A stretch of DNA of 30,795 bases. It comes from Bacteroidaceae bacterium (GTDB lineage: Bacteria; Bacteroidota; Bacteroidia; Bacteroidales; Bacteroidaceae). The stretch's first letter is position 1; each line of letters opens with the position of its first letter. Positions 7,490 to 15,670 of the stretch are shown here, one piece after another. The position numbers and the translations under genes were made by a program. Location: the NCBI GenBank assembly GCA_900770655.1, contig CAAGLA010000013.1:1-30795 (forward strand), written 5' to 3'. A model generated the notes under the pieces. It ran no database searches and had not been told where the DNA came from. It worked only from the letters and a program-made list of their open reading frames with translations.

Positions 7490-8878
7490 TTATTCTTTAT
7501 TTTTGATTATTTGCCCAACAAATTGTGCTTCTGTAACAAGTTTCTCTCCTACAAAAATGTAGCCTTTCATCATTGCAAGGCCGTGGCGGAGTGGTGCGGT
7601 CTGTTCTATCTTGAACACCAATGTGTCGCCCGGAACAACCTTCTTGTGGAACACAACCTTGTCTATCTTAATGAAGTAGGTCGAATACTTTTCGGGTTCT
7701 TCGAGCATATTAAGTATGTAGAGCGCACCGCACTGCGACATTGCCTCAATGAGCATTACTCCCGGCATAACAGGCTCGTCGGGGAAGTGACCAGTGAAGA
7801 AAGGCTCGTTCATTGTTACGTTCTTTACACCTACAATGTAGTTTGAGCCTATTTCGGTTACCTTGTCAATGAGCAGCATCGGGCTACGGTGCGGCAACTT
7901 CTCCTTTATGCTCTTTATATCCATTACCGCTTCGCGGTTAGGGTCGTAAATGGGTGCCTGTATCTGGTGCTCGCGTATAACCTTGCGCATTGCGCGTGCG
8001 AACTTGTTGTTTATTGTGTGTCCGGGGCAGGTTGCAATAATTCTTCCCTGTAACGGCTTGCCTATAAGTGCCAAGTCGCCTATTATATCGAGCAATTTAT
8101 GACGTGCAGGCTCGTTGTTCCATACAAGTGGTTTGTGGTTGAGGTAACCGAGTTTCTTTGCGTCCATACGGGGAATGCCTATAACGTCGGCCAGCTGGTC
8201 GAACTTTTCCTGCGGCATCTCCTTTTCATATATGACAATGGCATTGTCGAGGTCGCCGCCTTTTATAAGGCCGAGATGCATAAGAGGTTCGAGCTCACGT
8301 ACAAAGACAAATGTACGGCTCGATGCTATTTCGTCCTTGAAGCTCTCCATATCTTCGAGAGTGGCATATTGGTTAAACAATATGTCGCTGTCGTAGTGAA
8401 CGAGCACGTTAAGGCTGAAGTTCTCGTCGGGCAGAATGATTACGGAACTGCCTGTCCTGTCGTCCTTAATCTCTATCTTCGATTTTATTACGAATACATC
8501 TTTTTCGGCGTTCTGTTCCTTTATTCCTATGCGCTCTATATTCTCTACGTAGAATTTTGCACTACCGTCGAGAATGGGGAACTCCGGTCCGTTTACCTGC
8601 ATAAGGCAGTTGTCTATACCAAGCGCAAACAGGGCTGCAAGAGCGTGTTCTACCGTGCTGACACGTGCCTCTCCTTTTGTCAGGACTGTACCGCGGGTAG
8701 TCTCTGTCACATTTTCGGCAACAGCATCTATTATTGGCTCTCCCGGCAGGTCTATGCGTTGTATCTTGTAGCCGTGGTTCTCGGGAGCCGGGTTGAATGT
8801 TACAGTGAGGCTGAGCCCGGTGTGCAACCCTTTGCCGAATAGTGAAAAACTTCCGTTAAGTGTCTTCTGCTTATTCAT
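7490..8878 (-). CDS. lpxC-fabZ: Fused LpxC deacetylase / FabZ dehydratase
   Basis: A 462-residue bifunctional protein. Residues 1 to about 305 are UDP-3-O-acyl-GlcNAc deacetylase, the committed step of lipid A synthesis, with Zn/catalytic residues visible as Glu77-His78 (VEHAL), His260 and Asp264 (HKLLD), and the GHT motif at 286-288. Residues from about 322 on are 3-hydroxyacyl-ACP dehydratase, with LPHRSPMLLIDKV, His364 in GHFPDEPVMPG and Glu378. The fusion is a known Bacteroidetes arrangement, joining two enzymes that compete for 3-hydroxyacyl-ACP. It is tightly spaced between lpxD and lpxA. Confidence 0.97.
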   Translation of the reverse strand: MNKQKTLNGSFSLFGKGLHTGLSLTVTFNPAPENHGYKIQRIDLPGEPIIDAVAENVTETTRGTVLTKGEARVSTVEHALAALFALGIDNCLMQVNGPEFPILDGSAKFYVENIERIGIKEQNAEKDVFVIKSKIEIKDDRTGSSVIILPDENFSLNVLVHYDSDILFNQYATLEDMESFKDEIASSRTFVFVRELEPLMHLGLIKGGDLDNAIVIYEKEMPQEKFDQLADVIGIPRMDAKKLGYLNHKPLVWNNEPARHKLLDIIGDLALIGKPLQGRIIATCPGHTINNKFARAMRKVIREHQIQAPIYDPNREAVMDIKSIKEKLPHRSPMLLIDKVTEIGSNYIVGVKNVTMNEPFFTGHFPDEPVMPGVMLIEAMSQCGALYILNMLEEPEKYSTYFIKIDKVVFHKKVVPGDTLVFKIEQTAPLRHGLAMMKGYIFVGEKLVTEAQFVGQIIKNKE

Positions 8879-8881
8879 AAT

Positions 8882-9919
8882 TTAGCTTTGTTTATTTTTC
8901 AATGCCTCGAGCTCTTTGGTAAGCTCTTTGATTTTCTTGTCCATAGCCGGCAATCTTTTCATATATGCCGAAATGCGTATATACTCTTTTGCATCCATTG
9001 CAGGTGCGCCCAGCAGCGTTTCACCGCCTTTTAGGTTGCCTATTGTGCCGCATTGCGGGCCCACCGTGGTGCGGTCGCCTATTGTGCTGTGCCCCGAAAT
9101 GCCGGCCTGACCGCCGAAGATACACCATTGCCCTATTTTGGTTGAACCGGCAATGCCCACTTGGGCTGCCATTGCTGTGTGGCTGCCTACTTCGTCGTTG
9201 TGTGCTATTTGTACAAGGTTGTCGAGCTTTACTCCGCTATGGATTATTGTAGAACCCATTGTGGCGCGGTCTACACAGGTGTTTGCACCTATCTCTACAT
9301 TGTCTTCGATAACCACAATGCCTGTCTGGGGTATTTTGTTGTAACCGTCGGCTGTGGGCGCGAAACCGAAACCGTCGGCTCCTATTACGCAACCGCTGTG
9401 GAGAATACACCCGTTGCCTATGCGGCAGTCGTGGTACACGGTTACGTGGGCATAAAGAATGGTGTCGTTGCCAATCTTGGCTCCGTCGCCAATGGATACC
9501 CCGTCGCCAATGTAGCAGTTGTCTCCAACCTCGCAACCTTCACCTATGCAGGCAAACGGCGCAATGTAGCACCCTTCGCCAATCTTTGCGCTTTCGGCTA
9601 TAGATGCAAGTGAACTGACACCCTGTTTCTTGGGCTTGCTTGCTTCGTACATTGTCATTAGCTTGGCAAGGCTCTCGTATGCGTTGTCTACTTTAATGAG
9701 TGTAGCGTCAATCTCTCTTTCCGGCTCAAAGTCTCTGTTTACGAGAACTACCGACGAGAGGGTGGTGTATATGTATTCTTTGTATTTGGGGTTCGCAAGG
9801 AAAGACAGCGCACCGGGAACTCCTTCTTCTATTTTGGCAAAAGTGAAAACTTCGGCGTTCTCGTCGCCTACAACCTCCCCGCCTATGAACGAGGCTATCT
9901 GTTTAGCTGTGAATTTCAT
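8882..9919 (-). CDS. lpxD: UDP-3-O-acylglucosamine N-acyltransferase LpxD
   Basis: This enzyme adds the second 3-hydroxyacyl chain, onto the 2-amino group, in lipid A synthesis. It has 345 residues. An N-terminal uridine-binding domain spans about 1-100, then a long hexapeptide-repeat beta-helix follows with GADGFGFAPT and the downstream IAHNDEVG (catalytic His region). A short helical tail is rich in Lys and Glu. It is the first gene of the lpxD-lpxC/fabZ-lpxA run, with a 3-bp gap to the next gene. A near-consensus -7 box (TATATTCG at 9952-9959, minus) lies 32 bp upstream of the ATG. Confidence 0.96.
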   Translation of the reverse strand: MKFTAKQIASFIGGEVVGDENAEVFTFAKIEEGVPGALSFLANPKYKEYIYTTLSSVVLVNRDFEPEREIDATLIKVDNAYESLAKLMTMYEASKPKKQGVSSLASIAESAKIGEGCYIAPFACIGEGCEVGDNCYIGDGVSIGDGAKIGNDTILYAHVTVYHDCRIGNGCILHSGCVIGADGFGFAPTADGYNKIPQTGIVVIEDNVEIGANTCVDRATMGSTIIHSGVKLDNLVQIAHNDEVGSHTAMAAQVGIAGSTKIGQWCIFGGQAGISGHSTIGDRTTVGPQCGTIGNLKGGETLLGAPAMDAKEYIRISAYMKRLPAMDKKIKELTKELEALKNKQS

Positions 9920-10026
9920 ATTCTTAATTTAATTACTGCTCTATTATATTGCGAATATAACTATTTAACTTAAATAGCAGTTCTATTTTTGCACATTTTA
10001 TACCTGTTGATGCGAAAATGAACATT

Positions 10027-10857
10027 TTAGATGATATTCCTATCTCTTAGTTCCTTTTCCATCTGCTGTTGGTACTCTTTTGCCTTTTCGGCAGCTGCTG
10101 CAGCGAAGTTCTCGGTGCTGTCGGCAAATATTATTGCACGGCTCGCGTTTACAAGCAGGCCGCACTCGCTGTTCATACCATACTTGCACACCTCTTCGAG
10201 TGAACCGCCCTGTGCTCCCACGCCGGGAACGAGCAGGAAGTGGTCGGGGACAATGCTACGCACGTTCTCGAACGACTTGCCTTGTGTTGCACCTACTACA
10301 TACATCATATTCCGGTCGCTTCCCCAGTTTTTGGATGTTGCCAATACTTTTTCGAAGAGCATTGTTCCGTTCTCGTCTTTTGTAAGCTGGAAGTCGTGTG
10401 AACCGGGGTTCGATGTGAGTGCAAGAACAATTACCCAACTGCCTTCGTATGCAAGGAAGGGCTTTACGCTGTCCTCGCCCATATATGGAGCAACGGTTAT
10501 TGAATCAACCTTCATCTCTTCGAAGAATGAACGGGCGTAAAGTGACGATGTGTTTCCTATATCGCCACGTTTCGCATCGGCAATGATGAATATTTCGGGG
10601 TAGTTCTCCTTTATGTAGTTTACTGTCTTTTCAAAACTTATCCAACCTTTCACACCGCAAGCCTCGTAGAATGCAAGGTTGGGCTTGTAGGCTACAGTGA
10701 ACGGTGCTGTTGCATCTATTATGGCTTTGTTGAACTCGAATACCGCGTCTTCGTTGCCCTGAAGATGTGCCGGCAATTTCTTTATATCGCTGTCGAGCCC
10801 TACACATAAAAATGAACGTTTTTCCTTAATCTGTCTTACAAGTTCCTGTTTGTTCAT
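10027..10857 (-). CDS. pyrF: Orotidine-5'-phosphate decarboxylase PyrF
   Basis: The last step of UMP synthesis. The 276-residue length and pattern match the longer (type 2) OMP decarboxylase group. The active-site motif IIADAKRGDIG lies at about residues 91-101, with the catalytic Lys96. VPGVGAQGG is the phosphate-binding segment. I start it at the ATG at 10857; the open frame continues upstream into prfA only as an antisense-free shadow with no homology. It follows prfA by 14 bp in a purM-prfA-pyrF unit. Confidence 0.95.
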   Translation of the reverse strand: MNKQELVRQIKEKRSFLCVGLDSDIKKLPAHLQGNEDAVFEFNKAIIDATAPFTVAYKPNLAFYEACGVKGWISFEKTVNYIKENYPEIFIIADAKRGDIGNTSSLYARSFFEEMKVDSITVAPYMGEDSVKPFLAYEGSWVIVLALTSNPGSHDFQLTKDENGTMLFEKVLATSKNWGSDRNMMYVVGATQGKSFENVRSIVPDHFLLVPGVGAQGGSLEEVCKYGMNSECGLLVNASRAIIFADSTENFAAAAAEKAKEYQQQMEKELRDRNII

Positions 10858-10871
10858 AGCTGTATGTTTTT

Positions 10872-11981
10872 TTATAATTCCTGTTCTTTCATTCTTTCGG
10901 CATTCTCGGCTATTATAAGGTGGTCTATGCAGTCTTGTATATCGCCGTTGACGAATGCTGTGAGGTTGTATATTGTGTAGTTTATACGGTGGTCGGTGAT
11001 GCGCCCCTGCGGGTAGTTGTAGGTGCGTATCTTTGCCGAACGGTCGCCGGTAGATACCATTGTCTTGCGCTTGTTGGCTATGTCGTCGGCATAGCGCTGG
11101 TGCTCTCTGTCGTAAATGAGCGTGCGGAGACGGGCCAAAGCACGCTCCTTGTTCTTGGGCTGGTCGCGTGTTTCGGTACACTCAATGAGTATCTCTTCCA
11201 CTTGGTTTGTTTCGGGGTTGAGCCACGGATATCGCAAACGTACTCCCGATTCCACTTTGTTTACGTTCTGTCCTCCGGCACCGCTCGAACGGAATGTATC
11301 CCACTTTATCGCACTCTCGGTAATCTCTACGTCAAAGGCTTCGGCTTCGGGAAGCACGGCTACCGATGCTGCCGATGTGTGTACGCGTCCTTGTGTTTCT
11401 GTGGCCGGTACGCGCTGTACGCGGTGTACTCCCGACTCGTACTTCAGCGTGCCATATACCTTTTCGCCGGTAACGGTGCAGATAATCTCTTTAAAACCGC
11501 CCGACGAGCCTTCGGTACAGCTGGAAACTTCGAGTCGCCACCCTTTGCTTTCGCAGTACTTGGTGTACATTCTGAACAGGTCACCGGCAAATATGGCAGC
11601 CTCGTCGCCTCCTGTTCCGCCACGTATCTCAAGAATAGCGTTCTTGTCGTCCTGAGGGTCGGCAGGAATGAGCAACAGTTTTATCTCTTCTTCTGTTGCC
11701 GGTATCTCCTTTTCGCAGTTTTCTATCTCTTCGCGTGCCATTTCCCGCAGCTCGCTATCGCTCTCGTTGGCAAGAATGTCTTTTGCGTCGGTCAACGATG
11801 TGAGCAACTGGATATAGCGCCTGCGGGCGTCGAGTATGAGCTCAAGTTCCTTGTATTCCTTGTTGAGCTTTACGTAACGTTTCATATCGGCAACTACGGA
11901 TGGGTCGGTTATTAGTGTGGAGACCTCCTGAAAGCGTGCCTCAAGGTCGTTGAGCTTTATGAGTAGTGAGTTGTTTTCCAT
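10872..11981 (-). CDS. prfA: Peptide chain release factor 1
   Basis: RF1 ends translation at UAA and UAG. The 369-residue protein has the GGTGGDEAAIFAGDLF segment at 121-136, the stop-codon-reading PxT tripeptide (Pro192-Ala-Thr194), which marks RF1 rather than RF2, and the peptidyl-tRNA hydrolysis motif GGQ at 236-238 within SSGAGGQNVNK. It lies 25 bp after the purM stop and 14 bp before pyrF. Confidence 0.97.
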   Translation of the reverse strand: MENNSLLIKLNDLEARFQEVSTLITDPSVVADMKRYVKLNKEYKELELILDARRRYIQLLTSLTDAKDILANESDSELREMAREEIENCEKEIPATEEEIKLLLIPADPQDDKNAILEIRGGTGGDEAAIFAGDLFRMYTKYCESKGWRLEVSSCTEGSSGGFKEIICTVTGEKVYGTLKYESGVHRVQRVPATETQGRVHTSAASVAVLPEAEAFDVEITESAIKWDTFRSSGAGGQNVNKVESGVRLRYPWLNPETNQVEEILIECTETRDQPKNKERALARLRTLIYDREHQRYADDIANKRKTMVSTGDRSAKIRTYNYPQGRITDHRINYTIYNLTAFVNGDIQDCIDHLIIAENAERMKEQEL

Positions 11982-12006
11982 TTGCTGTTATGTGAACGGC
12001 CGGTTT

Positions 12007-13173
12007 TCAATATTTGAATGTGCCGTATGGGCTTTCAATGATAAGTTCGTTGCTTTCGGCTTCTTCAACACGACCAACAATCTGTGCATCAATTCCGAAA
12101 CTCTTGCTTATCTCTATTACCTGCTGTGCATATTCGGGCTTTAGGTATACTTCGAGCCTGTGGCCCATATTGAATACCTTGTACATTTCGGCCCAGTCGG
12201 TTCCGCTCTGCTCCTTAATTGCTTTGAAGAGCGGTGGAATGGGGAATAGGTTGTCTTTTATAACCCTTTTGTTTTCAACAAAGTGCATAACTTTTGTTTG
12301 AGCGCCGCCTGAGCAGTGTACCATACCGTGTATATGCGGGCGTAGTGCGTCGAGCAGTTTCTTTACCACCGGGGCGTATGTGCGGGTTGGTGAAAGAACA
12401 AGCTTGCCGGCGTCGAGCGGTGAGCCTTCAACTTTGTCGGTGAGTTTAAGGTTGCCCGAATATACAAGTTCTTGCGGTACTGCGTTGTCGAAACTTTCGG
12501 GGTATTTTTCGGCAAGATATTTGCCGAAAACATCGTGGCGGGCCGATGTCAGTCCGTTGCTGCCCATACCTCCGTTGTACTCCTTTTCGTATGTGGCCTT
12601 GCCGTACGATGCCAAGCCTACGATTACATCCCCTGCTGCTATGTTGGCATTGTCTATTACATCGCTGCGCTTCATTCTGCAGGTGACGGTGCTGTCTACT
12701 ATTATTGTGCGCACAAGGTCGCCTACGTCGGCTGTCTCACCGCCTGTTGCATAGACACCAACACCCATTTCGCGAAGTTCGGCAAGCAACTCGTCGGTGC
12801 CGTTTATTATTGCCGAAATCACTTCGCCCGGAATGAGCAACTTGTTGCGCCCAATGGTTGACGATACAAGTATGTTGTCTGTAGCTCCCACGCATAACAG
12901 GTCGTCTATGTTCATTATGAGTGCATCTTGCGCAATGCCTTTCCATACACTTGCGTCGCCGGTCTCTTTCCAGTAGAGGTAGGCGAGCGACGACTTTGTG
13001 CCGGCTCCGTCGGCGTGCATAATGTTGCAATACTCCGGGTCACCGCCAAGTATGTCGGGGATTATCTTGCAGAATGCTTTCGGGTACAATCCTTTGTCTA
13101 TGTTCTTAATAGCGTTGTGTACATCTTCTTTCGATGCCGACACGCCACGCAGCATATATCTCTGGTCGCTCAT
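12007..13173 (-). CDS. purM: AIR synthase (PurM), Bacteroidetes type
   Basis: Phosphoribosylformylglycinamidine cyclo-ligase, which closes the imidazole ring in purine synthesis. At 388 residues it is longer than the E. coli enzyme, as usual in Bacteroidetes. Visible features: the N-terminal MSDQRYMLRGVSASKEDV, HADGAGTKSSLAYL (about 53-66), DALIMNIDDLLCVGA (Asp-rich metal/ATP site), YATGGETADVGDLV, and a C-terminal AIRS_C domain. It heads the purM-prfA-pyrF unit and has a good promoter. Confidence 0.93.
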   Translation of the reverse strand: MSDQRYMLRGVSASKEDVHNAIKNIDKGLYPKAFCKIIPDILGGDPEYCNIMHADGAGTKSSLAYLYWKETGDASVWKGIAQDALIMNIDDLLCVGATDNILVSSTIGRNKLLIPGEVISAIINGTDELLAELREMGVGVYATGGETADVGDLVRTIIVDSTVTCRMKRSDVIDNANIAAGDVIVGLASYGKATYEKEYNGGMGSNGLTSARHDVFGKYLAEKYPESFDNAVPQELVYSGNLKLTDKVEGSPLDAGKLVLSPTRTYAPVVKKLLDALRPHIHGMVHCSGGAQTKVMHFVENKRVIKDNLFPIPPLFKAIKEQSGTDWAEMYKVFNMGHRLEVYLKPEYAQQVIEISKSFGIDAQIVGRVEEAESNELIIESPYGTFKY

Positions 13174-13216
13174 ATATATAATTGTTTTAGTTTGTTTCTA
13201 ACTCCCTTTATCTCTG

Positions 13217-13247
13217 CGAAGATAATATAAAACGCGCGAAAGGCAAA
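13217..13247 (-). promoter_or_regulatory. Promoter of purM-prfA-pyrF
   Basis: The minus strand has TATCTTCG at 13217-13224 (one mismatch to TAnnTTTG) and TTTG at 13244-13247, spaced 19 nt apart, 43 bp upstream of the purM ATG. Confidence 0.6.
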
Positions 13248-13845
13248 ATAAATGATGGTTTTTCGTCTGTGTCGATTGGCTGTTTTCTCCCATTTGGGCT
13301 ATAATTTGGTTTAATTAAATATAGTTAATAAATTGAATATAAATATTGTAAATCTTAATTTATAATGTATGGCTTTAATGTGTGTTTTTAGGGCCTTTCT
13401 TTGATTTAGGCCCTGTCTATATGTTGGTACATTGCTTGCTTTTTGACACTTTGACGTTTGGTGGCTTTTTTGTGAAAAAACTGCTGCTTTTAGTGGCGAA
13501 TGGCTGCGTTTGTTGTTGTATTGGCGGGTATGTGCTATATATCTGTATCAAAAATGCTCTTTTGTTCGTGCGCGGGGAGAAATTTCTTTTATTTTAACTG
13601 AATGATAATTTTAATTTATGGCATATTTTCCTATATTTGCACTTGGTTGCCGGAAAGGCTCTTTTTGAATGGCCGGTTTTGTGGTTTTTACTTGACGGCG
13701 GTTGACAAAAAGTCTTGCGGGAATCCCGGTTCTTGCCGGAATATTAACAAAATGTCAGGGAATGTGTGTTGCCTGCAATGCTCTCCTTTCCTAATATTTT
13801 GGCTTTTGAAAGTGAGTATTTTTTAATTTTAAATTTTTATTATTT
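13248..13845. other. Long intergenic region / POT leader
   Basis: About 600 bp without a credible gene; the short frames inside it lack family features and start signals. It is T-rich on the plus strand. A hairpin AGGGCCT...AGGCCCT lies near 13390-13414. An exact -7 box TATATTTG at 13632-13639 (plus) would give a 5' leader of about 200 nt for the transporter. The leader contains GC-rich stretches around 13720-13740 that could fold, but I recognise no known riboswitch. Confidence 0.5.
13632..13639 (+). promoter_or_regulatory. Candidate promoter of POT transporter
   Basis: The plus strand reads TATATTTG followed by C, an exact Bacteroidetes -7 box. The upstream -33 region is only T-rich (TTTTAATTTATG), so the match is partial. 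Confidence 0.5.
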
Positions 13846-15399
13846 ATGTTTGAAGGACATCCTAAAGGTTTGTGGGCTTTGGCCCTTGCCAACACAGGTG
13901 AGCGTTTCGGCTACTACACTATGTTGGCGGTATTCTTCCTCTTCCTGCAGCACAACTTCGAGTTCTCTGTGGGAGTTGCCGGTTCAATCCAGTCGGCATT
14001 CTTGGGAGTGGTTTATTTCGTGCCTCTTTTCGGCGGTATGCTTGCCGACAAGTTCGGTTTCGGCAAAATGGTAACAATCGGTATCCTTGTAATGTTCTTG
14101 GGTTATTTCCTGCTTGCTCTTCCTTTGGGCGGTGGTACAGTGGCTCTTGGCGTTATGGCTCTCGCACTTTTGTTCGTGTGCGTGGGTACAGGCCTTTTCA
14201 AGGGTAACCTACAGGTGCTCGTGGGTAACTTGTACGACGAGCCTAAGTATTCGGCTAAGCGCGACGAGGGCTTCAGCATCTTCTATATGGCAATTAACAT
14301 AGGTTCTATGTTTGCTGCTGCTGCTGCTCTTGGCGTAATGGGATATGTACAGGCCAATTATGGTATAAGCAAAGCCGACTCTTATCACTTTGCTTTTGCT
14401 GTTGCCTGTGTATCATTGATTTTCTCAATTATCATTTATTATGCTTTCCGCAAGACATTCGCTCACGCCGACCGTGCAAAGACTGTTGCTGCAGGCTCTA
14501 CAGATGTTGTTGAGGAGGAACTTACACCTGCACAGACAAAGGAACGTATCGTTTGCTTGTGCCTTGTATTCGCAGTGGTTATCTTCTTCTGGATGGCATT
14601 CCACCAGAACGGTACAACAATGACACAGTTTGCCGAGGTCTACACAGCAAAGTCAGAGGGTGGCTTTATGAGCCTTTTCCTCAGTGAGTCGTTCAGCTTT
14701 GCCGACACAAGAAGTATATGGAACCTCGTATGTGTAATTCTTGCTGTATATGGTGTACTTAACATATTCCAGTCCAAGACAGCTAAGGGCAAGGCTATTG
14801 CAGCTCTGCTTTTGCTTGGCGCCGGCGGCGTGCTTGCCTACAGAGCTATGACAGTAGAGGGTACAGTAGGTGTGCAGGCTCCTATTTTCCAGCAGTTCAA
14901 TCCTTGCTTCGTGGTGGCTTTGACACCTATAATTATGTTGGTGTTCAGCTCTCTTGCCAAGAAGGGCAAAGAGCCTTCGGCACCTATGAAGATTGGTTTG
15001 GGTATGCTTGTTGCCGGCGTAGGTTTTGTGCTTCTGATGCTCGGTTCAATGGGCTTGCCTACTCCTGAGGAGCAGGGTGTTGCTCTTGAGGCCGGTACTG
15101 CAACACTCGTATCTCCAAACTGGCTCATTGGCACATACTTTGTACTTACAATAGCAGAGCTTCTTCTTTCACCAATCGGTATCTCTTTCGTGAGCAAGGT
15201 GGCTCCTCCAAAGTACAAGGGTATGATGATGGGTGGCTGGTTCGTAGCAACAGCTATCGGTAACTTCCTTGTTGCCGTGCCTGCATTGTTGTGGGGTTCA
15301 TTGCCTCTCTATGTTGTTTGGGGCGTGCTCATCGCAATTTGCCTTGTATCGGCAATATTCATCTTCTCAATATTGAAACGTCTTGAGAAGGTTGCTTAA
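13846..15399 (+). CDS. POT/PTR2 family peptide transporter
   Basis: A 517-residue inner-membrane carrier of the proton-coupled oligopeptide transporter family, predicted to import di- and tripeptides. The N-terminal signature is NTGERFGYYTM (about 16-26), the place of the usual ExxERFxYY motif; Glu20 and Arg21 of the ER pair are kept, but the first Glu is Asn. About 12-14 membrane segments follow, with GGMLADKFGFGK as the conserved loop and FKGNLQVLVGNLY near residue 120. It is flanked by a long leader and by a strong terminator. Codon use is like that of gapA, suggesting high expression. Confidence 0.92.
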   Translation: MFEGHPKGLWALALANTGERFGYYTMLAVFFLFLQHNFEFSVGVAGSIQSAFLGVVYFVPLFGGMLADKFGFGKMVTIGILVMFLGYFLLALPLGGGTVALGVMALALLFVCVGTGLFKGNLQVLVGNLYDEPKYSAKRDEGFSIFYMAINIGSMFAAAAALGVMGYVQANYGISKADSYHFAFAVACVSLIFSIIIYYAFRKTFAHADRAKTVAAGSTDVVEEELTPAQTKERIVCLCLVFAVVIFFWMAFHQNGTTMTQFAEVYTAKSEGGFMSLFLSESFSFADTRSIWNLVCVILAVYGVLNIFQSKTAKGKAIAALLLLGAGGVLAYRAMTVEGTVGVQAPIFQQFNPCFVVALTPIIMLVFSSLAKKGKEPSAPMKIGLGMLVAGVGFVLLMLGSMGLPTPEEQGVALEAGTATLVSPNWLIGTYFVLTIAELLLSPIGISFVSKVAPPKYKGMMMGGWFVATAIGNFLVAVPALLWGSLPLYVVWGVLIAICLVSAIFIFSILKRLEKVA

Positions 15400-15419
15400 T
15401 AGCTGCTAAGCAATATATA

Positions 15420-15457
15420 AACAATAAATCCTCACGAGCTCGTGAGGATTTGTTGTT
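15420..15457 (+). terminator. Terminator of POT gene
   Basis: A perfect 26-bp palindrome (15426-15451, half AAATCCTCACGAG) is extended by further pairing on both sides and followed by TGTTGTTTAT. It lies 27 bp after the transporter stop. Confidence 0.8.
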
Positions 15458-15570
15458 TATATATGTAATCGACCTCTTTGCCCAAATAGATAGGGCTTTC
15501 GTTGCTTGGTGGGGATTTAAAACAAGGTGTTTATGTTCTTTTTTCGCAAGTGGCAGTAATAAATAAAGCA

Positions 15571-15598
15571 GTTGCTCCCGGCGAAAGCCGGGAGCAAC
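15571..15598 (-). terminator. GC-rich hairpin after CoiA/SLOG gene
   Basis: A 12-bp perfect stem (GTTGCTCCCGGC) closes a GAAA loop. It lies 73 bp past the stop of the minus-strand gene ending at 15671. There is no strong T tract. It is closely related to the hairpin at 17172-17199 but in opposite orientation. Confidence 0.5.
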
Positions 15599-15670
15599 CA
15601 ATGAACATCGAGTTTGCCGTTTGAAAAGGATAGGGGGGTAGGTGATGACTATTGTTTTGATGTTCTTATT

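Noticed and set aside
7490..8878. LpxC-FabZ fusion as a novelty
   Set aside because: This fusion is a well-known Bacteroidetes arrangement.
13602..13826. 74-codon plus-strand frame before the POT gene
   Set aside because: No family features, odd composition, and it overlaps the likely leader of the transporter; better read as non-coding.
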